A DNA stretch of 64,000 nucleotides from Streptomyces luteogriseus (GCF_014205055.1 NZ_JACHMS010000001.1:1860001-1924000), one strand, 5' to 3'; numbered from the stretch's first letter, positions 35,806-45,170 are shown. The notes: generated from the letters alone by a model not told the origin. A program made the numbers and translations.

Positions 35806-36864
35806 ATGCCCCGATCAGCGCTCCCCACCCGGGCCAGAGCCCTCTTCCTCGTGCTGCTCTCCCTCCTCGTCACCGTCCCGGCCCTAGGCCTGGTCATGAC
35901 GGCCGGTGGTGAGGCGGAGGCACACGGCACCCCCATGAAGCCCGGCAGCCGCACCTTCCTGTGCTGGCAGGACGGGCTGACCGACACCGGTGAGATCAAG
36001 CCGGTCAACCCCGCGTGCCGCGGCGCGCAGCAGGTCAGCGGTACCACGCCGTTCTACAACTGGTTCTCGGTGCTCCGCTCGGACGGCGCCGGCCGCACCC
36101 GGGGCTTCGTACCGGACGGCGAGCTGTGCAGCGGCGGCAACACCAACTTCACCGGGTTCAACACGCCCAGCAAGGACTGGCCGCTGACCCATCTCACCTC
36201 GGGGGCGACGGTCGACTTCTCGTACAACGCCTGGGCGGCGCACCCGGGTTGGTTCTACGTCTACATCACCAAGGACGGCTTCGACCCGACCAAGACGCTC
36301 ACCTGGAACGACATGGAGGCCCAGCCCTTCCTCTCGGTCGACCACCCGCCACTGAACGGCTCCCCGGGGACGGTCGAGGCCAACTACTCCTGGACCGGCA
36401 AGCTCCCGGCCGCCAAGTCGGGCCGCCACATCATCTACATGGTCTGGCAGCGCTCGGACAGCCAGGAGACCTTCTACTCGTGCTCCGACGTCGTATTCGA
36501 CGGTGGCAACGGCGAGGTGACCGGCATCAAGGAGCCGGGCAACCCCTCCGAGCCGGTGCCCGGCACCTGCACGGCCACCCGCAGGACGACCGGCACCTGG
36601 AACGGCGGCTACCAGTCCGAGGTGACCGTCACCAACACCGGCACGGTCCCGATGCTCGGCTGGATGGTCGACTGGACACTCCCGGCGGGCCAGAAGGTGG
36701 ACAGCCTGTGGAGCGGCAGCGCGACCTACAACGGCCAGGCGGTGATGGTCCACAACGCCAACTGGAACGGCTCCCTGGCCCCGGGCAAGAGCACGACGTT
36801 CGGCTACGTCGTCTCCGGTTCGGGGGCTGAAAGCACGAGCAGTCCGCCCTGCCGGGTGGGCTGA
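35806..36864 (+). CDS. Secreted AA10 lytic polysaccharide monooxygenase with CBM2
   Basis: A 352-residue copper LPMO. Signal cleavage after EAEA leaves H40 as the mature N-terminus, the first histidine of the copper brace; the second is in WAAHPGWF. SQETFYSCSDVVFDGG is strongly like the cellulose-active Streptomyces AA10 enzymes (CelS2 type). A linker of about 15 residues leads to a C-terminal CBM2 (about 252-350) with conserved tryptophans. It oxidatively cleaves crystalline cellulose and possibly chitin. The start is ATG 35806 with GGGAGGAT upstream; an earlier ATG at 35773 lacks one. The CebR box upstream supports a cellulose role. Confidence 0.93.
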   Translation: MPRSALPTRARALFLVLLSLLVTVPALGLVMTAGGEAEAHGTPMKPGSRTFLCWQDGLTDTGEIKPVNPACRGAQQVSGTTPFYNWFSVLRSDGAGRTRGFVPDGELCSGGNTNFTGFNTPSKDWPLTHLTSGATVDFSYNAWAAHPGWFYVYITKDGFDPTKTLTWNDMEAQPFLSVDHPPLNGSPGTVEANYSWTGKLPAAKSGRHIIYMVWQRSDSQETFYSCSDVVFDGGNGEVTGIKEPGNPSEPVPGTCTATRRTTGTWNGGYQSEVTVTNTGTVPMLGWMVDWTLPAGQKVDSLWSGSATYNGQAVMVHNANWNGSLAPGKSTTFGYVVSGSGAESTSSPPCRVG

Positions 36865-36868
36865 ACCG

Positions 36869-36929
36869 CCGTACGGGGCGGGCCCGGTGACCCGAGCGCC
36901 GTGGTCACCGGGCCCGTCGGGCCGTACGG
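36869..36929 (+). terminator. Long terminator hairpin after the LPMO gene
   Basis: CCGTACGG (36869-36876) and GGGCCCGGTGACC (36880-36892) pair with GGTCACCGGGCCC (36903-36915) and CCGTACGG (36922-36929), giving a long interrupted stem starting four bases after the stop. Confidence 0.8.
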
Positions 36930-36994
36930 CCGGGGCGGCCGAAGAACGCCGGTCCCGCACCCTTTCCGGATCTTGAGCGCATAGGTTGGCCGCC

Positions 36995-38683
36995 ATGACG
37001 GAGGGGGCGAAGGCCGCGGCCGAGTCGGCGGCCACGAGCGGGCAGGGCAGCGGGCGGCAGCCGGCACGGAGCGGCACGGGGAGGAAGGGCGGGCCGGCCC
37101 GCTCCGCCCTGCTGATGGCCCTGGGCACGGTGGTGTCCCGGGCCTCGGGGCTCGTCCGGCAGGTGCTTCAGGCCGCGGCGCTGGGCACGGGGCTGCTGGC
37201 GAGCACGTACAACACGGCGAACACCGTGCCGACCAGTCTGTACACCTTGGTGATCGGCGGCGCGCTCAACGCCGTGCTGGTGCCGCAGCTGGTCCGGTCG
37301 CGGGCCACCGAGGCCGACGGTGGACGGGCCTACGAGCAGCGGCTGGTGACGCTCGTGCTGTGCGTGCTGGCCGCGGGGACGGCGCTGGCCGTCTGGGCCG
37401 CGCCGCAGATCGTGGGCCTGTACATGCGCGACACCGCGGACGGCCACGAGGCGTTCGAACTCACCGTGGTCTTCGCCCGGTTCCTGCTGCCGCAGATCTT
37501 CTTCTACGGCGTGTTCGGCATCCTGGGCCAAGTGCTCAACGCCCGGGAGAAGTTCGGCGCGATGATGTGGACGCCGGTGCTGAACAACGTCGTACTGATC
37601 GGCATGTTCGGCGCGTACCTCGGGCTGATGACGGTCCCGGACCGGGTGGAGGACATCACCGCGGGGCAGGTGCGGCTGCTGGGGCTGGGGACGACGGCCG
37701 GCATCGCCGTGCAGGCCCTTGCGTTGATCCCCTTCGTGCGCGCTTCGGGCTTCCGGTTCCGGCCTCGCTTCGACTGGCGGGGCGCCGGTCTGGGCAAGAG
37801 TGTCCACGCCGCGAAGTGGACGCTGCTGTTCGTCCTGGTCAACCAGGTCGCGCTGACCGTGGTGACGAACTTCGCCAACGCCGCGGACCAGGCCCTGCCG
37901 GATGCCGGCGCCGGCTACACGGCCTACATGTACGCGCAGACCATCTGGATGCTGCCGCAGTCGATCGTGACCGTTTCCCTGGTGACGGCGCTGCTGCCGC
38001 GGATGAGCAGGGCCGCTGCCGAAAACCGGGTCCCCGAGCTGCGCGCCGATCTCTCCCGGGCACTGCGAGCCTCCGGGGTCGTCATCGTGCCGGCCGGATT
38101 CCTCTTCCTGGCGCTGGGCCCCCACATCTCGACGCTGCTGTTCGCCCACGGCGCGGCCGACGCCGCCACCGCCCAGCCGCTCGGGCAGATGCTCCAGGCG
38201 TTCGGGCTCGGGCTGATCCCGTTCTCGGCCCAGTACCTCCTGCTGCGGGGTTTCTACGCCTTCGAGGACACCCGCACCCCGTTCTTCATGGCCACGTGGA
38301 TCGCCGCCGTGAACATCGCGCTGGTCACCGGCTGCCACCTGCTGCTGCCCGCGCGCTGGGCGGTGACCGGCATGGCCGGCGCCTACGCCGTGTCGTATCT
38401 GGCCGGGCTGGCCGTCACGGCGTGGCGGCTGTGCAGGAGGCTGGGCGGCCGTCTCGACGACGGGGAGCTGCGGCGCACGTACGCGAAGCTGCTGTGCGCC
38501 GCGGCTCTCGCCGCGGGGCTGGGCTGGGGCGCCGCCCGGGCCTGTACCGCCACGCTGGGGACGGGCACCTGGCCCACCGCGGTGAGTCTTGCCGCGGGAA
38601 CGGCCGTGCTGGCGGTGGCCTACCTCGCCCTGGGCCGCCTGATGAGGGTCGGCGAGCTGCGCGGTCTCGCGGGCCGGCGATGA
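36995..38683 (+). CDS. murJ: MurJ-like lipid II flippase family protein
   Basis: A 562-residue polytopic membrane protein of the MurJ/MVF family within the MOP superfamily, with about 14 helices. Typical segments are VVSRASGLVRQ near the N-terminus, NTANTVPTSLYTLVIGGALNAVLVPQ, and LLRGFYAFEDTRTPFF, which holds conserved arginine and acidic residues. The family flips lipid-linked peptidoglycan precursors. Streptomyces carry more than one homologue, so this copy may be an accessory flippase for another glycolipid. ATG 36995 is preferred over the in-frame TTG at 36986. It stands alone between an LPMO gene and the phosphatase operon. Confidence 0.82.
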   Translation: MTEGAKAAAESAATSGQGSGRQPARSGTGRKGGPARSALLMALGTVVSRASGLVRQVLQAAALGTGLLASTYNTANTVPTSLYTLVIGGALNAVLVPQLVRSRATEADGGRAYEQRLVTLVLCVLAAGTALAVWAAPQIVGLYMRDTADGHEAFELTVVFARFLLPQIFFYGVFGILGQVLNAREKFGAMMWTPVLNNVVLIGMFGAYLGLMTVPDRVEDITAGQVRLLGLGTTAGIAVQALALIPFVRASGFRFRPRFDWRGAGLGKSVHAAKWTLLFVLVNQVALTVVTNFANAADQALPDAGAGYTAYMYAQTIWMLPQSIVTVSLVTALLPRMSRAAAENRVPELRADLSRALRASGVVIVPAGFLFLALGPHISTLLFAHGAADAATAQPLGQMLQAFGLGLIPFSAQYLLLRGFYAFEDTRTPFFMATWIAAVNIALVTGCHLLLPARWAVTGMAGAYAVSYLAGLAVTAWRLCRRLGGRLDDGELRRTYAKLLCAAALAAGLGWGAARACTATLGTGTWPTAVSLAAGTAVLAVAYLALGRLMRVGELRGLAGRR

Positions 38684-39044
38684 CGGCCCGGGGCGCCGGG
38701 GGCCCGGAGCGTTGTGGCGGGGCTGCTGTCCGGGCGGGTGAGCCCCGGACGGGGATCGCCGCCGAGGTCTCCCCGCTGCCACCGGAGCGGTGTCCCGGCT
38801 CCCCGGGGCGGGCGATCAGAACCCGCCGGTGACGCCTGCCGGGCCGGCCAGGCCGCCCCATATGTCGCTGTTATCCAGGTGTGCGATTCTGTTGTGTGGG
38901 TGCCCTGCCGCTCATGAGCGGCGTGGAACCGCCATGGGAGGCGCGACCCCGCGCCGCCGGTCCCGTGCCCGCGTCGTCGTCGCCTGAGTTCCGGGGACTC
39001 CCACCTGCCGCTGACCGCGGTGTGGACGGGAGGTGGATGCGGAC
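38684..39044. other. Intergenic region upstream of the SpoIIE-type phosphatase operon
   Basis: About 360 bases without a supported gene. A perfect palindrome GCCGCTCATGAGCGGC lies at 38907-38922; it could be an operator or a transcript hairpin. The promoter of the 39045-45170 operon should be here. Confidence 0.5.
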
Positions 39045-41999
39045 ATGCCCCATTACGGCGATGCCCGGGCCGCGGCCCCCGGTCTCCGGGCGCCGGGGAA
39101 CGGGGGCACCGGTCCGCCTCGTCCCGTTCCGGAGACGGCCGCGCGAATCCGGCTGCTGGCCTTCGCCGGCGTGGCGCTGGCGGCGGTGTACGTGCGCAGT
39201 GAGGACGGTGCGGAGCTCTGCCTGGTGGAGTCGGCCGAGGCCGAGGCCGAGCCCGGGCAGCGGTACCAGCTGCCGGGGCGGGTGACGGTCTCGGATTCCG
39301 GGGGACCTCCGGGGCCGAGCCCCTCCCCCGGACGACCGGAGTCACCTGCCGCCCCGCACCGCGCTGCCCCCGCCGTACCGCCGGACCCGACCGACTCGGG
39401 AGACGGTTGTCCGGCCGTCGCCGAGGCGTTTCTGCGGGGGCGGGCCGTGTGGCTCCCGGGTGTGGTGCTCCCCGGACGGACGGAAGCCGCCGCCACCGCC
39501 GTGCCGCTCGGGGCGCTGCCGCTGGGGGCCGCGGGCGGGTGGCTGGGGTGTCTCGTGGTGGTGGGAGAGGCCGGGGAGGGGTTCGGCGCCGAACAGCGGG
39601 AGTTCCTGGAGCGGTACGCCGAGGTCGTCGCCGAGCGGCTGCGCGGCGAGGCCGACCGGTCGGCGCCCTCCCCCCTGCTGGATTCGGCCCTGCGCGCCAT
39701 GGGGGTCGGGTCCTTCGCCCTGTCGCCCGGCACCGGGCTGGTCGAGACGGATCCGGCCCTGCTCGAACTCGTCGGCATCCCCGAGGGCGGTTTCGACGGC
39801 AAGACCGACACCCTGCTCTCCTACAGCGTCCCGGAGGACGTCCCCGCGCTGATGTCGGTCATCGAGCCGTCCGCGCAGACCCCGGGCCGCCGTGAGCTGG
39901 AGTTCCGGATCCGCAGGCCGACCGGTGAACTGTGCTGGCTGCGGCTGAGCTGCCGGGTGCTGAAGGGGCCCGAGGGCGCCCCGGAGCGGGTGCTGGGCGT
40001 GGTGAGCGCGGCGCCGGTGCTGCGCCGCAGCGCCAGCGACGTCGCCCGGATCCAGTGGCTGACGGCCGCCCTCGACGACGCCACGACCGTGCGGGACGTC
40101 AGCCGTGTGGTGGTCGCCGCGCTGCGCGAGCCGCTGGGTGCCGACCGGGTGGCGCTCGCCGAGCTGCTGGAGGACCGGCTGGCGGTCACCGTGCTCGACC
40201 CGCCGGGTGCCGGTGCCTGGCCGGAGCTGTGGCGGCGCGAGTGGCGCTCGGAGTGGCCCGACGCGCCGGTCACCGCCCTGCCCACGCTCCAGGCGGCGCT
40301 GCGTGACGGGCGGATGAGCCTGTGGCCGGCGGGTTCCGTGCTGGAACCGGGGCTCGCCGGGATCGGCCCCGGCGGGCTCGCGGTGCTGCCGCTGCCGGCC
40401 AAGAGCGGGGTGGCGGGGGTGTGCCTGGTCGGCTGGGACACCCCGCACGAGTTCGCCCCCGAGGAGCGGGCCCTGCTGACCGCGACCGCGGGACTCGTCG
40501 GGCAGGCCCTCAAACGCGCGCACGCCTACGACGCCGAGCAGGAACTCGCGACGATGCTCCAGCGCAGCCTGCTGCCGCGCCGGCTCCCCCGGCTGCCCGG
40601 GGGCACCGCGGTCGCCCGCTATCTGCCCGCCCGGCGCGGACTCCAGGTGGGCGGCGACTGGTACGACGTGATCGCACTGTCGGAGAACAAGGTGGCCCTG
40701 GTCATCGGGGATGTGCAGGGGCACAGCGCCGGGGCGGCGACGATCATGGGCCAGATGCGTACGGCGGTCAGGGCCTACGCCGTGGAGGGGCATCCGCCGG
40801 ACGTGGTCGTCGCGCACGCCAACCGGCTGCTCGTGGGCATGGAGACGGACCTGTTCGCCACCTGTGGCTACGTCGAGCTGGACATGGAGGAGGGCAACGC
40901 GCTGTTCGTACGGGCCGGGCATCTGGCCCCCCTCGTGCGGCATCCCGACGGCAGCACGGCGGAGATCGCGGTCGAGGGCGGACTCCCCCTGGGCGTCCTC
41001 GCGGACGCGGAGTTCCCGCTGACGGCGATGGCACTCGCCCCGGGCTCGGTGCTCGCGCTGGTGACGGACGGTCTGGTCGAGTCGTCGGATCTGCAGGTGG
41101 ACGAGGGCATGCGGCTCGTACGCCAGGCGCTCGCCGCGGCCGACCCCGCCGACCCCGGGCAAATGGCCGACGAACTGCTCGGCGAGGACGGGCGCCGCGA
41201 GGACGACGTGGCGGTGCTGCTGCTGCGCTACGACGGGATGCGGGTTCGGCCGGTGCGGGCGGGCTGGGTGGTGTGGCGGCTGCCGGACGCGGTGATGCAC
41301 GCCCGCCGGTTCAGTGCGCGCACGCTGCGCTCGTGGGGTATCGCGGACGAGGCCGACACCGTGCTCCTGGTGGTGTCGGAGCTGGTCACCAACGCGCTGG
41401 TGCACACGCAGGGCGCGGTCCGGGTGGAGCTGACCCTGGCGGCGGACCGGCTGCGGGTGACGGTGAGCGACTCCTCGCCGCGGGCGCCGGCCAAGCCGGT
41501 GGTCGTGGACTGGGAGTCGACGGGCGGCCGCGGGCTCTTCCTGGTCGAGGCCGTGTCCGCGGTCTGGGGCTCGGTACCGATGGGCGGCGGCAAGCAGGTG
41601 TGGAGCGAGATCGTCGTCACCCGTCCGGAAGGGGAGCCGGAGTCCGGCGAGGAGCCGGACGAGGAACCGGAAGCCGAGCCGGAGGAGGAGCGGAAGCCTG
41701 GCCGCGGCTGGGGCCTGGGCCGAGACCGGACCTGGGGCCTGGGCCGGAACCGGCGCAAGGCCCGCGAGCAGGGCCAGGACCGGGACCGTGGCGGGACAGC
41801 GGACCGCGACGGCGACGGGCCCGCGCCCCGGGCCGGACAACACGCCGCGGACCTCGGCGAAGGCGGGAGCCGGGAGCGGCACGAAGGAGGGGACCGGGGC
41901 GGGATCGAAGGCGGCCGGGGACGGAGCGAGCAGAACCGTCACCGCCTCCGTCCGGCCCCGTCCCAGCCCCGGGCCGAGACGCGCGAGGGAGGTCCCTGA
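39045..41999 (+). CDS. SpoIIE-type serine phosphatase with PAS, GAF and HATPase domains
   Basis: A 984-residue cytoplasmic regulator. Order: an N-terminal GAF-like region (to ~190), PAS (about 205-325), GAF (about 330-490), a SpoIIE/PP2C domain with GGDWYDV (near 535) and GDVQGHSAGAATIMG, then a HATPase_c domain with ELVTNALVHT (near 780). The last ~120 residues are a charged disordered tail (Glu/Arg/Asp-rich). Such Streptomyces proteins dephosphorylate anti-anti-sigma factors, and the RsbW-like ATPase domain can act as an anti-sigma kinase. Start ATG 39045 has GGGAGG upstream; its stop overlaps the binding-protein start (TGATG). Coupling to a sugar importer is unusual. Confidence 0.88.
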   Translation: MPHYGDARAAAPGLRAPGNGGTGPPRPVPETAARIRLLAFAGVALAAVYVRSEDGAELCLVESAEAEAEPGQRYQLPGRVTVSDSGGPPGPSPSPGRPESPAAPHRAAPAVPPDPTDSGDGCPAVAEAFLRGRAVWLPGVVLPGRTEAAATAVPLGALPLGAAGGWLGCLVVVGEAGEGFGAEQREFLERYAEVVAERLRGEADRSAPSPLLDSALRAMGVGSFALSPGTGLVETDPALLELVGIPEGGFDGKTDTLLSYSVPEDVPALMSVIEPSAQTPGRRELEFRIRRPTGELCWLRLSCRVLKGPEGAPERVLGVVSAAPVLRRSASDVARIQWLTAALDDATTVRDVSRVVVAALREPLGADRVALAELLEDRLAVTVLDPPGAGAWPELWRREWRSEWPDAPVTALPTLQAALRDGRMSLWPAGSVLEPGLAGIGPGGLAVLPLPAKSGVAGVCLVGWDTPHEFAPEERALLTATAGLVGQALKRAHAYDAEQELATMLQRSLLPRRLPRLPGGTAVARYLPARRGLQVGGDWYDVIALSENKVALVIGDVQGHSAGAATIMGQMRTAVRAYAVEGHPPDVVVAHANRLLVGMETDLFATCGYVELDMEEGNALFVRAGHLAPLVRHPDGSTAEIAVEGGLPLGVLADAEFPLTAMALAPGSVLALVTDGLVESSDLQVDEGMRLVRQALAAADPADPGQMADELLGEDGRREDDVAVLLLRYDGMRVRPVRAGWVVWRLPDAVMHARRFSARTLRSWGIADEADTVLLVVSELVTNALVHTQGAVRVELTLAADRLRVTVSDSSPRAPAKPVVVDWESTGGRGLFLVEAVSAVWGSVPMGGGKQVWSEIVVTRPEGEPESGEEPDEEPEAEPEEERKPGRGWGLGRDRTWGLGRNRRKAREQGQDRDRGGTADRDGDGPAPRAGQHAADLGEGGSRERHEGGDRGGIEGGRGRSEQNRHRLRPAPSQPRAETREGGP

Positions 42000-43081
42000 T
42001 GGGCCGCCTCGGCCTGCGTGGCGCCGCCGGGCTGCTGGCGGTCCTCCTGGCCGTGTCTCTCGCCGGATGTACCGACAGCGGCGGGGAGGGCGAGGGCGGC
42101 CTGACCATCGGACTGCTGCTGCCGAGCCGGGCCGTGCCCCGCTGGGAAAAGTCGGACAAGCCGCTGATCGAGAAGCGGGTGGAGGAGCTGTGCGCCGACT
42201 GCACGGTCGTGTACGCCAACGCCGAGAACGACGCGGCGAGCCAGCGGCAGCAGATGACCTCCATGATCACCCGGGGGGTCTCGGCCCTGATCCTGGACGT
42301 CGTCGACCCCAAGGCCCTGCGCTCCTCGGTCCGCGCCGCACAGCGCGAGGGCATCCCGGTCGTCGCCTACGACCGGCTCGCCGAGGGCCCGATCTCGGGG
42401 TTCGTCAGTTTCGACGGCGCCCAGGTCGGCATGCTCCAGGGCCAGGCACTCATGAAGGGCATGGGCGCCAGGGCCGACGGCGGCGGTGTCGTCATGATGA
42501 ACGGCGACCCGTCCAGCCCCAACGCCGCCTGGTACGAGGGCGGAGCCCGGGCCGCCCTCCGGGACGAGGTGCGGATCCTGAAGTCGTACGACACCCTGGG
42601 GTGGCGCACGGAGAACGCGCACGACCACATGTCCGCCGCGATCAGCGACCTCGGGCCGAGCCGGATCGACGGGGTGCTCGCGGCCAACGACTCGATCGCG
42701 GCCGGTGTCATCTCGGCCCTCAAGAGTGCCCGTGTCTCGCCCCTGCCCCCGGTCACCGGGCAGGACGCCGACCTCGACGCCGTGCAGCGCATCGTCAAGG
42801 GCGAGCAGTACATGACCGTCTACAAGCCGTTCCGGCTGGAGACCGAGGCGGCCGCCGCGATGGCCGTCGCCCTGGCGCGCGGCAACGACATCGACGCCCT
42901 GGTCACGACGACGGTGGACAGCCCCACCACGGAGGACGTCCCGGCGGTCCTGCTCACCCCGACCGCAGTGACGCGCGAGACGATCGGCCGGACGGTCGTG
43001 CGGAACGGCGTCTACACGCTCGACCAGATCTGCACCCCGAAGCTCCGCCCCGCCTGCGACCGGGCCGGGCTCACCCGGTGA
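41999..43081 (+). CDS. XylF-like sugar-binding lipoprotein, second copy
   Basis: A 360-residue peripla_BP_4 lipoprotein with signal and lipobox LAGC. It is clearly paralogous to the XylF-like protein at 11406-12518: both share VVAYDRLAEGPI, MMNG, VTGQDA and GEQYM...VYKP blocks and the C-terminal NGVYTLDQIC/DGIYTVNEIC ending. The ligand may be a pentose or a related sugar. The start ATG shares one base with the phosphatase stop, and the stop overlaps the ATPase GTG. Within this operon it could serve as a sensor of extracellular sugar as well as a transport receptor; that is inference. Confidence 0.88.
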   Translation: MGRLGLRGAAGLLAVLLAVSLAGCTDSGGEGEGGLTIGLLLPSRAVPRWEKSDKPLIEKRVEELCADCTVVYANAENDAASQRQQMTSMITRGVSALILDVVDPKALRSSVRAAQREGIPVVAYDRLAEGPISGFVSFDGAQVGMLQGQALMKGMGARADGGGVVMMNGDPSSPNAAWYEGGARAALRDEVRILKSYDTLGWRTENAHDHMSAAISDLGPSRIDGVLAANDSIAAGVISALKSARVSPLPPVTGQDADLDAVQRIVKGEQYMTVYKPFRLETEAAAAMAVALARGNDIDALVTTTVDSPTTEDVPAVLLTPTAVTRETIGRTVVRNGVYTLDQICTPKLRPACDRAGLTR

Positions 43082-43875
43082 GCGAGGTGGTCCCCGTGGC
43101 CCATCCCCCCGTACTGGCGTTGCGCGGCATCACCAAGCGCTTCGGCGGCGTCCAGGCGCTCGTGGACGTCGACCTCCAGGTGCGGGCCGGGGAGGTCGTG
43201 GCGCTGGCGGGTGACAACGGAGCCGGCAAGTCCACGCTGGTCAAGGTGATCTCCGGGGTCAGTCCCGCCGACCGGGGCATCATCGAGTGGGAGGGACACC
43301 TGGTACAGATCAAACGCCCGCACGACGCCCACGCCCTGGGCATCGCGACCGTGTACCAGGACCTCGCGATGTGCGACAACCTGGACGTGGTCGGCAATCT
43401 CTTCCTCGGCCGCGAGATCGACCGGGTGGGTGTCCTCGACGAGGTCGAGATGGAGCGCCGGGCCCGCGATCTGATGCGCGCCCTGTCGATCCGCATCCCC
43501 GACGTACGGATGCCGGTCGCCGAGCTGTCGGCCGGGCAGCGGCAGGCCGTGGCGATCTCCCGCTCGCTGATGGGCGTGCCCAAGGTGCTGCTGCTCGACG
43601 AGCCCACCGCCGCCCTGGGCGTGGAGCAGACCAGCCATCTGCTCGATCTGATCGAGGAGGTGCGCGACCGCGGGATGGCGATCATCCTCATCAGCCACAA
43701 CATGGGCGACATCAAGGCCGTCGCGGACCGGGTCGCGGTGCTGCGGCTGGGCCGCAACAACGGTCTGTTCGACGTCAGCACCGTGACTCAGGAGCAGATC
43801 ATCTCCTCCGTCACCGGGGCGGCGGACAACGCCGTGGCCCATCGCTCGAAGGGCGACGAGGAGGCGTGGCCGTGA
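43078..43875 (+). CDS. Sugar ABC transporter ATP-binding protein, second copy
   Basis: A 265-residue single ABC domain with Walker A GDNGAGKST, signature LSAGQRQ (Ala replaces the usual second Gly), Walker B VLLLDEPTAAL and ISHNMGD. It closely resembles the XylG-like ATPase at 10426-11208, sharing IATVYQDLA and DEVEMERR. GTG 43078 overlaps the previous stop; an alternative GTG at 43096 has GAGG eight bases upstream. It overlaps the permease start by four bases, so it is part of a translationally coupled operon. Confidence 0.9.
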   Translation: MSEVVPVAHPPVLALRGITKRFGGVQALVDVDLQVRAGEVVALAGDNGAGKSTLVKVISGVSPADRGIIEWEGHLVQIKRPHDAHALGIATVYQDLAMCDNLDVVGNLFLGREIDRVGVLDEVEMERRARDLMRALSIRIPDVRMPVAELSAGQRQAVAISRSLMGVPKVLLLDEPTAALGVEQTSHLLDLIEEVRDRGMAIILISHNMGDIKAVADRVAVLRLGRNNGLFDVSTVTQEQIISSVTGAADNAVAHRSKGDEEAWP

Positions 43876-45170
43876 GCCGCGGCGGGCCGCACGGCGGCGG
43901 TGGACCGGCCGGGCCGGGCAGTGCGGGGCCGGTCGCCACCGGCCGCGAGCGACGCGCCGGCCGCGGCTGGCAGGACAGTGTGCGGGAATACGCCCGGGAC
44001 GTCCGCGGCAGAGTGCGCGACGGCGAGCGCGGGCCGCTCCTGGTCATCGCCGGGCTGATCGTGATCTGGATCGTCTTCCAGGGGCTGGACGACAAGTTCC
44101 TCTCGCCGCGCAACCTGTCCAACCTCAGCGTGGACATCGTCGGGACCGGGCTGGTCGCCGTCGGCATCGTGTTCGTGCTGCTGATCAAGGAGATCGATCT
44201 GTCGGTCGGCTCGGTCAGCGGCCTGGCGGGGGCGGCGTTCGCCGTGCTGAACGTGAACCAGGGGGTGCCGGAGTGGCTGGCGGTGATCGTGGCGGTGGCC
44301 GCGGGCACGGCCGTGGGCGCCTTCCACGGGTTCTTCCACGCCTGGCTCGGCGTGCCCGCTTTCGTGGTGACGCTGGCCGGGCTGCTGATCTGGAACGGGC
44401 TGACGCTCTACCTGCTGGGGGCGAGCGGCACGATCAACATCGACGAGGAGGGCCTGGTCGCCTCCCTGACCAGCAGGCACTTCGGCAACGACCTGGCGGC
44501 GTACGCGGTCGCGGCGCTCGGCACGGGCGGGTACTTCCTGGCCGCCCGCCGCCGGCGGAACCGCCACCGGGCGACCGGGATGCCCTACCGGCCCGGGGGC
44601 GAGATCTGGATGCGCACCGGTCTGCTGGCGGTGGTCGCCTTCGCCGGGGCCCACACCCTCAATCGGTTCCAGGGGCTGCCGCTCGCGCTGCTGATCTTCC
44701 TGGTGGTCCTGGTCGTCTCGGACTACGTGCTGCGCCGCACCCGCTACGGGCGGCGGGTGTACGCGCTCGGCGGCGGGGTCGAGGCGGCGCGGCGTGCCGG
44801 GATCGGGGTGGAGCGGGTGCGGATCGCGATGTTCATGGTGTCGGGGACGCTGGCCGCGTTCGGCGGGCTGTTCGTGGCCTCGGGACTGACCTCGGCGAGC
44901 CCCACGACGGCGCGTGCCGCCGGTTCGGGGATGCTGCTGATCAACGCGATCGCGGCGGCCGTCATCGGCGGGACGAGCCTGTTCGGCGGGCGGGGCTCGC
45001 CCTGGTCGGTGCTGCTCGGCGTGGTGGTCATCCAGTCGATCGCCTCGGGCATGGGGCTGCTGGGGGTGCAGGACGCCGTGCAGTTCATGATCACCGGTGG
45101 GGTGCTGCTGGCCGCCGTGGCGGCCGACGCGCTCTCGCGGCGCGCTCAGGCCAGACGCGGCCGACCCTGA
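43872..45170 (+). CDS. XylH-like sugar ABC transporter permease, second copy
   Basis: A 432-residue BPD_transp_2 permease with about ten hydrophobic helices. KEIDLSVGSVSG and AVIGGTSLFGGRG match the XylH-like protein at 9137-10429, including its extended mid-protein loop with basic residues. The N-terminus adds a glycine/proline-rich tail of about 45 residues. The start GTG overlaps the ATPase stop. With the two genes before it, it makes a complete importer that is a paralogue of xylFGH about 30 kb away. Confidence 0.9.
   Translation: MSRGGPHGGGGPAGPGSAGPVATGRERRAGRGWQDSVREYARDVRGRVRDGERGPLLVIAGLIVIWIVFQGLDDKFLSPRNLSNLSVDIVGTGLVAVGIVFVLLIKEIDLSVGSVSGLAGAAFAVLNVNQGVPEWLAVIVAVAAGTAVGAFHGFFHAWLGVPAFVVTLAGLLIWNGLTLYLLGASGTINIDEEGLVASLTSRHFGNDLAAYAVAALGTGGYFLAARRRRNRHRATGMPYRPGGEIWMRTGLLAVVAFAGAHTLNRFQGLPLALLIFLVVLVVSDYVLRRTRYGRRVYALGGGVEAARRAGIGVERVRIAMFMVSGTLAAFGGLFVASGLTSASPTTARAAGSGMLLINAIAAAVIGGTSLFGGRGSPWSVLLGVVVIQSIASGMGLLGVQDAVQFMITGGVLLAAVAADALSRRAQARRGRP

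Noticed and set aside
36905..38782. 625-residue minus-strand frame opposite the MurJ-like gene
   Set aside because: Gln/Gly/Arg-rich mirror frame of a polytopic membrane protein.
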